Source: an uncultured Oscillospiraceae bacterium
Lineage (GTDB): Bacteria > Bacillota > Clostridia > Oscillospirales > Oscillospiraceae
Assembly: GCA_910585265.1 (NCBI GenBank)
Contig: CAJUCA010000009.1
Span: 3,607 to 67,606 of the forward strand
Direction of reading: 5' to 3'
Length of the DNA stretch: 64,000 bases
In this document: positions 24,538 to 33,300 of the stretch, in pieces
How positions within the stretch are numbered: position 1 is the first letter of the stretch
Layout of the letters: the number at the start of each line of letters is the position of its first letter
The notes under the pieces: generated by a model
Seen by the model: only the letters and a program-made list of their open reading frames with translations
What the model was told of the DNA's origin: nothing
The model's database searches: none
Position numbers and translations under genes: made by a program

Positions 24538-25324
24538 CGTACAGAATGTCTATAAAACCTTCAACCCCGGCACCGTCAACGAAAAGGCGGCCCTCCGGGG
24601 GGTGTCCCTCACCCTGAACGACGGGGATTTCGTCACCGTCATCGGCGGCAACGGGGCGGGCAAGTCCACCCTGCTCAACGCGGTGGCGGGGGTGTGGCCG
24701 GTGGACTCCGGCTCCATCTCCATCGGCGGCACGGACGTGACCAAGCTGCCCGAGCACAAGCGGGCCAGGTATATCGGCCGGGTGTTCCAGGACCCCATGA
24801 TGGGCACCGCCGCCACCATGCAGATCGAGGAAAACCTGGCCCTGGCCGCCCGCCGGGGGCGTAAGCGCACCCTCCGCCCCGGCATCGGGCGGGACGAGCG
24901 GGAGGAGTACCGGGAGCTGCTGAAGATCCTGGACCTGGGGCTGGAGGACCGGCTCACCTCCAAGGTGGGGCTGCTGTCCGGCGGCCAGCGGCAGGCCCTG
25001 ACCCTGTTGATGGCCACCCTGCGCAAGCCCGACCTGCTGCTGCTGGACGAGCACACCGCCGCCCTGGACCCCAAGACCGCCGCCAAGGTGCTGGACGCCA
25101 CCGAGCGGATTGTGGGGAGGGACAGGCTCACCACCCTGATGATCACCCACAATATGAAGGACGCCATCGTCCACGGCAACCGGCTGATCATGATGTACGA
25201 GGGGCGGATCGCCCTGGACATCAAAGGGGAGGACAAGAAGAAGCTCACGGTGGAGCAGCTGCTGGCCAAGTTCGGGCAGGCCACGGGGTCCGACGAGGCG
25301 GACGACAAGCTGCTGCTGGGCTGA
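24530..25324 (+). CDS. ABC transporter ATP-binding protein, TrpZ type
   Basis: The 264-residue ATPase has Walker A GGNGAGKST, signature LLSGGQRQALTLLMA, Walker B LLLLDEHTAALD and the switch His in MITHNM. The HTAALDPKTA variant is characteristic of this importer group. Its start overlaps the permease stop. The downstream peptidase gene begins 2 bp after its stop. Confidence 0.9.
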   Translation: MLDVQNVYKTFNPGTVNEKAALRGVSLTLNDGDFVTVIGGNGAGKSTLLNAVAGVWPVDSGSISIGGTDVTKLPEHKRARYIGRVFQDPMMGTAATMQIEENLALAARRGRKRTLRPGIGRDEREEYRELLKILDLGLEDRLTSKVGLLSGGQRQALTLLMATLRKPDLLLLDEHTAALDPKTAAKVLDATERIVGRDRLTTLMITHNMKDAIVHGNRLIMMYEGRIALDIKGEDKKKLTVEQLLAKFGQATGSDEADDKLLLG

Positions 25325-25326
25325 GC

Positions 25327-25917
25327 ATGAAACGGCGGGTGATCCTTGGCCTGGCGTGCGGGCTTTGCGCGGTATGCCTGGCCGGGGCCGGGCTGCTGCT
25401 GGGGCGCGTCCCCCCGGAGGACACGGCTCCGGCGGGGGATATTCCCCCGGCCTTTTTTCCCGGCGGGGAGAACTATGTGGAGCTTCAAACGGGAGACGAG
25501 TGCTCCGCCTGCGCCGCGGCCTATGTGATGCGGCAGCTGGGGCGGGAGGTCACGTCCGCCGAGCTGTATCCCCGGATACGCCGGGTGCTGGGCTTCGTTT
25601 CCGCGGGCAGCGTGGCCGCTCTGTTCCGGGAGTATGGATATCAGGCGGAGGCGTTCCACGGCAGCGTTGAGACGGTGAAGCGGCGTCTGGCGGCGGGGGC
25701 GTCCGTGATCGCCTTCGTGAGCATACCCGGCGACACCCACTATGTGGTGATCGCCGGATATGACGGGGAGTTCCTCTACCTGGCGGACTCTATGGCGGAA
25801 AATGCCAACGCGGAGGGCGGCTGGTATAACCGGAGGGTCAGCGCGGGGGAGCTCGAGGGGATGTGGCGGACGGCTGTGTACCCTGTGGAGAACGTGTATC
25901 TTGTGATCAGCCCGTGA
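25327..25917 (+). CDS. Membrane-anchored C39-like cysteine peptidase
   Basis: The 196-residue protein has an N-terminal membrane anchor (about residues 5-25). A papain-like C39-type domain follows, with the oxyanion Gln54 and catalytic Cys59 in ELQTGDECSACAAAYVMRQLG-type sequence. His138 lies in THYVVIAGYD, and an Asp in YLADSM completes the triad. Isolated C39-like domains can be peptidases or amidases. It sits 2 bp after the ABC ATPase and is probably co-translated, although no bacteriocin precursor is visible nearby. Function is unknown. Confidence 0.75.
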   Translation: MKRRVILGLACGLCAVCLAGAGLLLGRVPPEDTAPAGDIPPAFFPGGENYVELQTGDECSACAAAYVMRQLGREVTSAELYPRIRRVLGFVSAGSVAALFREYGYQAEAFHGSVETVKRRLAAGASVIAFVSIPGDTHYVVIAGYDGEFLYLADSMAENANAEGGWYNRRVSAGELEGMWRTAVYPVENVYLVISP

Positions 25918-25945
25918 CTGGCCCCGCGCCTGAACGTCTGTCAAG

Positions 25946-25976
25946 TGTCCGCCGGTTTTCCGGCGGGCATTTTTTT
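25946..25976 (+). terminator. Terminator after the TrpXYZ-like operon
   Basis: GTCCGCCGG, loop TTTT, CCGGCGGGC is followed by a seven-T run. Confidence 0.85.
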
Positions 25977-25996
25977 GCCAAACCGGAAAAAACCGC

Positions 25997-26027
25997 TTGA
26001 CAAAACCCTGTGATAAGCATATGCTTA
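25997..26027 (+). promoter_or_regulatory. Promoter and palindromic operator of psuK
   Basis: The boxes are -35 TTGACA (25997-26002), 17-bp spacer and -10 TATGCT (26020-26025). A perfect 14-bp palindrome TAAGCATATGCTTA (26014-26027) overlaps the -10 box. It is a likely repressor site, perhaps for the winged-helix domain of PsuK itself (inference). Confidence 0.65.
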
Positions 26028-26058
26028 CAACAGAAAGAAAAGTTTAGGAGTGAGGCCC

Positions 26059-27180
26059 ATGACCCAGCGGGAACGGCAGATCCTCCGGTGGATTGAGGAA
26101 AACCCCCTGATCTCCCAGCAGGAGCTGGCGGACAAGGCGGGCATCGCCCGGTCGTCGGTGGCGGTGCACATATCCAACCTGATGAAGAAGGGCCACATCG
26201 CCGGAAAGGGCTATATCGTCTCCTCCGCGCCCTACGCCGTGGTGGTGGGCGGGGTGAATATGGACATCGGCGGCGTGTCCGCCGGGCCGCTGGTGCCCGC
26301 CGACTCCAACCCCGGCGCGGTGCGGATGAGCTTAGGCGGCGTGGGCCGGAACATCGCCCACAACATGGCCCTGCTGGGGGTGGACACCCGCCTGCTCACC
26401 GCCTTCGGCGACGACCTGTACGCCCAGCGCATCGCCGCCTCCTGCGGGGAGCTGGGCATCGACATCAGCCGGTCCCTCCAGGTGCCCGGGGGGCGCACCT
26501 CCACCTACCTGTTCATCGCCAACCAGACCGGGGAGATGGAGCTGGCCCTGTCCGACATGGACATCTATGAGCACGTCACCCCGGCCTTCCTGTCCTCCCG
26601 GGCCCAGCTCCTGCAAAACGCCCAGCTGGTGGTGGTGGACGCCAACCTCCCCGCCGACGCCATCGCCTGGATCGCCGAGCACGCCGCGCCCCCCGTCTTT
26701 GCCGACCCGGTGTCCACCGCCAAGGCGGAGAAGCTGCGCCCGGTGCTGGGCAGGCTCCACACCCTGAAGCCCAACCGCCTGGAGGCGGAGCTGCTGTCCG
26801 GGGTGAGGATCACGGACGAGGACAGCCTGAACCGGGCGGCGGACAAGCTGCTGGACACGGGCCTTCGCCGGGTGTTCCTCTCCCTGGGCGGGGACGGGGT
26901 GCTGGCGGCGGACCACAGCGGACGGCTCCGCCTGCCCTGCCTGCCGGGGCGGATGGTGAACACCACCGGCTGCGGGGACGCCTTCATGGCGGCCCTGGCC
27001 TGGGCCTACCTGGAGGGCACGGATCTGGAGGGCACCGCCCGGGCGGGGTCCGCCGCCGCCTCCATCGCCATGGAGAGCGGCGAGACCATCAACGCCGCCC
27101 TGTGCCCGGAGACGCTGGCGGCGCGGATGGGCCTTCGGCCCTCTCCCCAGAGGGGGGCGGGCGGCGCGGCGGAGCCGTGA
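26059..27180 (+). CDS. psuK: Pseudouridine kinase-type PfkB sugar kinase with HTH domain
   Basis: The 373-residue protein combines an N-terminal winged-helix (QREILRWIEENPLISQQELAD region, residues 1-60) with a PfkB carbohydrate kinase. The kinase part shows GGVGRNIAHNMALLG and the catalytic loop NTTGCGDAFMAALAW. With the adjacent psuG it would phosphorylate pseudouridine for degradation. ATG at 26059 has AGGAG 8 bases upstream; a GTG at 26050 overlaps it. The last 20 or so residues (MGLRPSPQRGAGGAAEP) read into a dispersed palindromic repeat, so the natural C-terminus may have been extended by repeat insertion. Confidence 0.85.
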   Translation: MTQRERQILRWIEENPLISQQELADKAGIARSSVAVHISNLMKKGHIAGKGYIVSSAPYAVVVGGVNMDIGGVSAGPLVPADSNPGAVRMSLGGVGRNIAHNMALLGVDTRLLTAFGDDLYAQRIAASCGELGIDISRSLQVPGGRTSTYLFIANQTGEMELALSDMDIYEHVTPAFLSSRAQLLQNAQLVVVDANLPADAIAWIAEHAAPPVFADPVSTAKAEKLRPVLGRLHTLKPNRLEAELLSGVRITDEDSLNRAADKLLDTGLRRVFLSLGGDGVLAADHSGRLRLPCLPGRMVNTTGCGDAFMAALAWAYLEGTDLEGTARAGSAAASIAMESGETINAALCPETLAARMGLRPSPQRGAGGAAEP

Positions 27181-27375
27181 CGGGCGGATGGCGCGCCCGT
27201 TCTCCGGCACGAAACCCAGGGCGCATCCCCTTTGCGCACCCTCATCCGCCCCCTTCGGGGGCACCTTCCCCCTGCGAGGGGGAAGGCTTTCCGGCCCTTC
27301 CAGGCGGGAGGGGCAAACCCCTCCCCTACAGACAAGAACAGAACCCATACCAATATTATCAGGAGGTTTTTACCC
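27181..27375. repeat. Palindromic repeats between psuK and psuG
   Basis: This spacer contains a CCTTCCCCCTGCGAGGGGGAAGG palindrome (about 27267-27290) and GGGAGGGGCAAACCCCTCCC (27308-27327), both dispersed families in the window. A strong AGGAGG at 27361 serves psuG. Confidence 0.6.
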
Positions 27376-28293
27376 ATGGCATTGAACAAGTATCTGGACG
27401 TATCCCCCGAGGTGGCCCAGGCCCTGGCGGAGGGCAGGCCCGTGGTGGCCCTGGAGTCCACCATCATCTCCCACGGAATGCCCTACCCCCAGAACGTGGA
27501 AACCGCCCTGGCGGTGGAGCGGATCATTCGGGAGAACGGGGCGGTCCCCGCCACCATCGCCATTATCGGCGGGCGGCTGAAGGCGGGCTGCTCCAAGGAG
27601 GAGATTGAGCACCTGGGCAGGGCGGGCACGTCCGTGGCCAAGGCCAGCCGCCGGGATCTGGCGGTGCTGTGCGCCCGGGGGCAGGACGGGGCCACCACCG
27701 TCACCACCACCATGATCATCGCCCACATGGCGGGCATCAAGGTGTTTGCCACCGGGGGCATCGGCGGCGTCCACCGGGGGGCGGAGACCACCATGGATAT
27801 CTCCGCCGACCTGGAGGAGCTGGCCCATACCCCCGTCATGGTGGTGTGCGCCGGGGCCAAGTCCATCCTGGACCTGGGGCTGACCCTGGAGTACCTGGAG
27901 ACCCACGGCGTGCCCGTGCTGGGCTTCGGCACCTCCGAGCTGCCCGCCTTCTACACCCGGCACAGCGGCTTTCAGGTGGACTACCGGGTGGACACCCCGG
28001 AGGAGCTGGCGGCGGCCTTCCGGGCCAGCCTGGAGCTGGGCTTCGACGGCGGTATGCTGGTGGCCAACCCCATCCCGGAGGAGTATTCCATGGATCCGGC
28101 GGTGATCAACACTGCCATCAGCGAGGCGTTGGCCCAGGCCAAGGCCAACGGCATCCACGGCAAGGAGACCACCCCCTTCCTGCTGGCCAAGGTGAAGGAG
28201 CTCACCGGGGGGGACAGCCTGGACTCCAACATTCAGCTGGTGTTCAACAACGCCCGGGTGGCGGCGAAAACCGCGGCCTGTCTGGTGAAGTAG
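27376..28293 (+). CDS. psuG: Pseudouridine-5'-phosphate glycosidase
   Basis: PsuG splits pseudouridine 5'-phosphate into uracil and ribose 5-phosphate, completing the pathway begun by PsuK. The 305-residue protein carries VVALESTIISHGMPYPQNVE, DLAVLCARGQDGATTVTTTM, FATGGIGGVHRGAE and the C-terminal NIQLVFNNARVAAKTAACL. AGGAGG lies at 27361-27366. Its last 12 codons and terminator are duplicated in tandem downstream. Confidence 0.95.
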   Translation: MALNKYLDVSPEVAQALAEGRPVVALESTIISHGMPYPQNVETALAVERIIRENGAVPATIAIIGGRLKAGCSKEEIEHLGRAGTSVAKASRRDLAVLCARGQDGATTVTTTMIIAHMAGIKVFATGGIGGVHRGAETTMDISADLEELAHTPVMVVCAGAKSILDLGLTLEYLETHGVPVLGFGTSELPAFYTRHSGFQVDYRVDTPEELAAAFRASLELGFDGGMLVANPIPEEYSMDPAVINTAISEALAQAKANGIHGKETTPFLLAKVKELTGGDSLDSNIQLVFNNARVAAKTAACLVK

Positions 28294-28462
28294 AGAGACA
28301 GCCCCCGCCGTCCGGCGGGGGCTGTGCTGTCACCAGGGCCAGGGTGGCGGCGAAAACCGCGGCCTGCCTGGTGAAGTAGAGAGACAGCCCCCGCCGTCCG
28401 GCGGGGGCTGTGCTGTCACCAGGGCCAGGCTGGCGGCGAAAACCGCGGCCTGTCTGGCGAAA
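28256..28462 (+). repeat. Tandem duplication of the psuG 3' end and terminator
   Basis: An 86-bp unit comprising the last psuG codons (RVAAKTAACLVK and TAG) and the terminator hairpin ACAGCCCCCGCC-GGCGGGGGCTGT occurs at 28256-28341 and again at 28342-28427. A third, degenerate 35-bp start follows (28428-28462, AAKTAACLAK). Sequence is almost unchanged between units, which points to a recent slippage or unequal exchange event. Confidence 0.9.
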
Positions 28463-28467
28463 TGAAG

Positions 28468-28506
28468 GAAACCGCCGTCCGGATCGGTCCGGGCGGCGGT
28501 TTTTTC
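28468..28506 (+). terminator. Final psuKG terminator
   Basis: AAACCGCCGTCCGGA / TCCGGGCGGCGGTTTTTT forms a strong stem with a six-T tail after the duplicated region. Confidence 0.8.
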
Positions 28507-28591
28507 CGGTTATCATCGGGGGGTGCGGCGTTTTGTCCGGGGCAAAAAGCTCTTGCTTTTTCCGCCGGGATCAGATAGAATTGGGATGGAA

Positions 28592-28686
28592 GCATAAAAG
28601 GCGGCAGGCCATGGGGTGGTAACGACACCCCACGGCCCTGCGCGAGTGACGGCACCACTCAACACAGCGATCTCTGATCGTACCAC
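28592..28686 (-). ncRNA. Candidate small structured RNA, about 95 nt
   Basis: A good minus promoter (-35 TTGCTA at 28721-28716, 17-bp spacer, -10 TATAAT at 28698-28693) would start an RNA near 28686. Its sequence folds into CGATC-AGA-GATCG, GAGTG-GTGCCGT-CACTC and a long GCAGGGCCGTGGGG-type terminator stem (28602-28640) followed by CGCCTTTTAT. No ORF fits. I do not recognise it; it lacks SRP RNA motifs and is too short for 6S RNA. An opposing weak promoter (TTGCTT/TAGAAT near 28552-28581) may transcribe the other strand. Confidence 0.45.
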
Positions 28687-28937
28687 GGGCCTATTATATC
28701 CGTTTTCCGCCGGAATAGCAAGGCGGGAAAAAACGGGTGAGATGGGTCCTGTGTTCGCGTTGATTTTTTCAAGGCGGTGTTGGGTACTTTGAACTCGACA
28801 CCGCTTTTTATGTTTCCAGCGGGCCGCCGGGGCGGGACGCCCACCCGTCCCGGGCCGGCCGGTTGGAATCATGCGGGCAAAGCCCTGTGGAACGAAACCG
28901 CGGCGGGAGGATATCCTCCCGCCGCGCTGTTTTTCCC
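28687..28937. terminator. Gene-free spacer with two terminator-like hairpins
   Basis: GCGGTGT-GGGT and its complement followed by TTTTT (28774-28809, plus strand), and CGCGGCGGGAGGAT and its complement (28899-28926) lie here. The latter is directly downstream of rpoN and is the likely rpoN terminator. Nothing else is recognised. Confidence 0.55.
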
Positions 28938-30281
28938 TCACCGGGCCCGGCGGCCCGACGCCCCCGGCAGGTTCAGCTCGTCCCGGTACTTGGCCACCGT
29001 CCGCCGGGAGATGGGGCAGCCCTCCGCCGCCAGCGCCTCGCACAGCTTCTGGTCGGACAGGGGATGGGCCTTGTCCTCCCCGTCGATGAGGCGGCGCAGG
29101 GCCGCCTTGGCCGCCGCGCCCCCCATGTCCCCCCCGGCCCCGCCCCGGGAGAAGAAGTACCCCAGGGGGTACACCCCCCGCTGGCACTGGAGGTATTTCT
29201 CCCGGACGGCCCGGCTGACAGTGGACTCGTGTATGCCCACCGCGTCCGCCACGTCCGCCATCCGCAGGGGGCGCAGGGCCTGCTCCCCCCGGCGGAAAAA
29301 GTCCTCCTGCCGGTCCACGATGGCCTGGGCGCAGCGCAGCAGGGTGTCCCGCCGCTGGGCGATGGCCCCCAGCACGTCCTGGGCGGCCTGCACCTTTTTG
29401 CGCAGGTAGTCCTTCACCTCCGGCTGGCCCGAGCTGGCCAGCAGCTCCTTGTAGTAGCCGTTGATCTGGAAGGCGGGCTCCCCCGCCCTGGCCCGGGCGG
29501 TGAAGCGGCCGTTTTCCTCCACCACGAACAGGTCGGGATAGACGTAGGGGGCGGGGCCGGGCTGGTCGAACACCGCCCCCGGCCTGGGGTCCAGCTCCCG
29601 GATGGTTTTCAGGGCGGACAGCACCTGGTCCACCGGGATGCCCAGCCTGTCCGCGATGAAGCGGTAACGGCACCGGGCCAGCGGCTCCAGCTGGTCCCGG
29701 ACGATGGCCAGGGCGGGCCCGTCCACCCCCGCCCGCTCCAGCTGGAGGGCAAGGCACTGGGACAGGCTGTCCGCCCCCACCCCGGCGGGCTCCAGGGTGC
29801 GCAGCAGGGCGGCCCCCCGCTCCAGCAGGGGCAGGGGGATGCCGCTGTCCGCCGCCAGCTCGTCCAGGGGCGGGCGGAGGTAGCCGTCCCCGTCCAGGCA
29901 GGAGGCCAGGAAGGACACCGTCCGGGCGGTGTCCCCGTCCAGCCCCATCCGGTCCACCTGCCGGGAGAGGAACTGGGGGAGGGTCTCCTCCAGCCCGCCC
30001 CCCACGCCGATCCGGGCGATGGGGTCGTCCTCATACTCCCACAGGCCCTGGTAATAGCGGTTCTGGCGGTCGTTGTCCGCCAGCCAGCGCAGGTGCTGGA
30101 GCTGGAGGTCCTCCCGCCCGGTGTCCGCCGGGGGAGCCGGATCGGTCAGATCCACCACCGGATTTTCCTGGGACAGCTCCTGCAAATACTCCCGCAGCTC
30201 CAGCGCGCCCATCTGTAAGACCTCCAGCCGCTGGATCTGCCGCTGGTCCAGCTGCTGCACCTGTTTTTGAAGCAGCTCCAC
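28938..30281 (-). CDS. rpoN: RNA polymerase sigma-54 factor
   Basis: Sigma-54 directs polymerase to -24/-12 promoters opened by AAA+ activators. The 447-residue protein has the glutamine-rich region I (MELLQKQVQQLDQRQIQRLE). It also has the core-binding region, the HTH (MADVADAVGIHESTVSRAVREK) and the C-terminal RpoN box with RRTVAKYRDELNLP (canonical ARRTVAKYRE). It starts with GTG at 30281 preceded by AGGGGGG. It lies 33 bp after the Sel1-repeat gene on the same strand. No enhancer-binding activator is encoded in the window. Confidence 0.94.
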   Translation of the reverse strand: MELLQKQVQQLDQRQIQRLEVLQMGALELREYLQELSQENPVVDLTDPAPPADTGREDLQLQHLRWLADNDRQNRYYQGLWEYEDDPIARIGVGGGLEETLPQFLSRQVDRMGLDGDTARTVSFLASCLDGDGYLRPPLDELAADSGIPLPLLERGAALLRTLEPAGVGADSLSQCLALQLERAGVDGPALAIVRDQLEPLARCRYRFIADRLGIPVDQVLSALKTIRELDPRPGAVFDQPGPAPYVYPDLFVVEENGRFTARARAGEPAFQINGYYKELLASSGQPEVKDYLRKKVQAAQDVLGAIAQRRDTLLRCAQAIVDRQEDFFRRGEQALRPLRMADVADAVGIHESTVSRAVREKYLQCQRGVYPLGYFFSRGGAGGDMGGAAAKAALRRLIDGEDKAHPLSDQKLCEALAAEGCPISRRTVAKYRDELNLPGASGRRAR

Positions 30282-30314
30282 CGTCCCGTCCCCCCTCTCG
30301 CTGTATATGGCGGG

Positions 30315-33300
30315 TTATTTTTTCCCGAAGGGCCACCAGCCCTTGCGCTCCTTCTTGGGCTCCGGCTTGGCGGGCTTGGCCGGGGCGTCCTGGACCGTCT
30401 CCAGCCGCGCCAGGGCCTCCTTGGCCTTCTTGTGGCCCTGGTCCGCCGCCTTCTGGTAAAGCTCCCGGGCCTGCTTCAGATCCCGGGCTGTCCCCGTGCC
30501 CTCCTCCAGGCACTGGGCCAGCAGGTAGGCGGCGCGGGTATTGCCCTTGCCGGCGGCCTTCTGAAAGAGCCGGACGGCCTGGGCCTGATCCTGCTTCGTG
30601 CCCAGGCCCTGGAGGAAGCACTCCCCCAGGGAGCAGGTGCCGTCCGAGTGCCCGCCCTTGTCGGACCGGGTATACAGCCGCACCGCCTCGCCGGGGTCCT
30701 GCTCCACGCCGTAGCCGTTCTCATAGCACTCCCCCAGCAGGAACTCGGCCCTGGGGTAGCCCTGCTCCGCGGCCCGGGCGAACCACTGGGCGGCTTGGGC
30801 GTCGTCCTCCTCCACGGAGATGCCGTGGTAGTAGAAGAACCCCAGATTGCACTGGGCCCGGGCGTTTCCCCGCTTGGCGGCCTGCTCGTAGAGGTCCCGG
30901 GCCTTGGCCTTGTCCTCCGCCGTGCCCCGGCCCAGCTCGTAGCACAGGCCCAGGGAGCAGGTGGAGGCGGCGTAGCCCCCCCTGTGGCCGATCTCATACA
31001 GCCGGAAGGCCTCGTCCATGTCCCGCTCCACGCCGTAGCCGTACTCGTGGCACTCGCCCAGCAGGAAATGGGCCCGGGCACTTCCCTGCTGCGCCGCCTT
31101 GCGGAACCACTGCACCGCCTCGCCGTCGTCCATCTCCACGCCGATGCCCTGGTACAGGCAGAAGCCGTAGTTGCACTGGCCCCAGGAGCTGCCCGCCTCC
31201 GCCGCCTCCCTGTAGAGGGCGGCGGCCCGGGCCTTGTCCGCCACCACGCCCTTGCCGAACTCGTAGCAGGTGCCCAGGGCGCAGGTGGCGGAGGCGTAGT
31301 GCTGCTCGTGGGCCTTCCGGTACAGCTCCACCGCCCGCTCCAGATCCCGCTCCACGCCGTAGCCGTTCTCGTAGCACTCGCCCAGCAGGTGCTGCGCCCT
31401 GGCCTGGCCCGCCTCGGCGGCCTTGGCAAACCACTTGACGGCCTCCTGATCGTTTTCCCCGGTGCCGATGCCCTGGTAATAGCAGAAGCCCAGGTTGCAC
31501 TGGGCGCGGATAAAGCCCGCCTCCGCCGCCTGACGGTACAGCTCCACCGCCTTGGCCTCGTCCTTCTCCACCCCGGTGCCCAGCTCGTAGCACAGGCCCA
31601 GGGAGCAGGTGCCCGCCGGGAAGCCCGCCTCGTGGGACTGCCGGAACAGCTCCACCGCCTTGGCCTCGTCCTGTTCCACGCCGTAGCCGTTGTCATAGCA
31701 CTCGCCCAGCAGCTGGAGGGCCCTGGGGTAGCCCTGCTCGGCGGCGGCCTGGAACCACTTCACCGCCTCCCTGTCGTCCATTTCGGTGCCGATGCCCTGG
31801 TAGTAGCAGAAGCCCAGATTGCACTGGGCACGGGCCTCCCCCGCCTGGGCGGCCTTCCGGTACAGCTCCACCGCCCTGGCCTTGTCCTGCTCCACCCCGG
31901 TGCCCAGCTCGTAGCACAGGCCCAGGGCGCAGGTGCCCTGGGGGTGGCCCTTCTCGTCCGCCTGTATGTACAGATCCACTGCCTTGACCGGGTCCTGGGC
32001 CACGCCGAACCCCGCCTCATAGCACTGGCCCAGCAGGAACAACGCCCTGCCGTGGCCCTGCTGGGCGGATTTGTCGAACCAGAAGGCGGCCTGATCGTTG
32101 TCCTCCGCCACGCCGATGCCCCGGTAGTAGCAGAAGCCCAGGTTACACTGGGCCCGGGCGTCCCCGGCGTCGGCGGCCTGCTGGTACAGCTCCACCGCCC
32201 GGTCCAGGTCCTGCTCCACCGCCCGGCCCAGCTCGTAGCACAGGCCCAGGGAGCAGGTGGCGGGGGGATAGCCCCCATCGCTGGCGGCCTGATAGAGGCG
32301 GAAGGCCTTCTCCTGGTCGGCCTCCACGCCGTAGCCGAAGTCGTAGCAGTCCCCCAGCAGGCCCAGGGCCCGGGGGTAGCCCTCCTCCGCCGCCAGCTCG
32401 AACCAGTGGACGGCCTCCTTGTCGTCCACCTCGGTGCCGATGCCCCGGTAGTAGCAGAAGCCCAGGTTGCACTGGGCGGGGACATAGCCCCGGTCCGCCG
32501 CCTTCCGGTACAGCTCCACCGCGCGGGGCATATCCTGCTCCACCCCGGTGCCCAGCTCGTAGCACAGCCCCAGGGCGCAGATGGCGGGGGGATAGTCGTC
32601 GTCCTCGTCCCCGCTGGCCTGCTGGTAGAGCTGGGCGGCCTGGGCCTCGTCCTTCTCCACCCCGGTGCCGTACTCATAGCACTGGGCCAGCAGGAAGGTG
32701 CCCCGGAGGAAGCCCTCGTCGGAGGCGTGGCGGTACAGCTCCGCGGCCTTGGCCTCGTCCTTTTCCACGCCGATGCCCCGGTCGTAGCACACGCCCAGGG
32801 CGCAGGTGCCCGCGTCGTAGTCCTGCTCGTGGGCGGCGCGGTACAGCTCCACCGCCTTGGCCTCGTCCTTCTCCACCCCCAGGCCGGCCTCGAAGCACTC
32901 GCCCAAGAGGGTCTGGGCCCGGGGATACTCCTGCTGGGCGGACTTGGCGAACCAGGCCACCGCCTCGGCGTAGTCCTTCTCCACCCCGATGCCCCGGTAG
33001 TAGAAGAAGCCCAGGTTACACTGGGCGGGGGCGTAGTCCGCCTCCCCCGCCTCCCGGTACAGCTCCGCCGCCCGGAGCTTATCCATTTCGATCCCGGTGC
33101 CGATCTCATAGCACAGGCCCAGCTCGCACTGGGCGGGGGGATAGCCCTGGTCCGCCGCCACGGTCAGCTCCCGCACCGCCCGCTCCGGGTCCTTTTCCAC
33201 GCCGATGCCCCGCAGCCAGCACAGGCCCAGGCTGTACTGGGCGGAGATGTGGTCCCCCTCCGCTGCCCGGGTGAACCACTGGAAGGCCAGCTCCCCGTCC

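Noticed and set aside
28592..28686. SRP RNA or 6S RNA identity for the small RNA candidate
   Set aside because: No GGAAGGAAGCAGCC-like SRP motif, and too short and without the open central bubble of 6S RNA.
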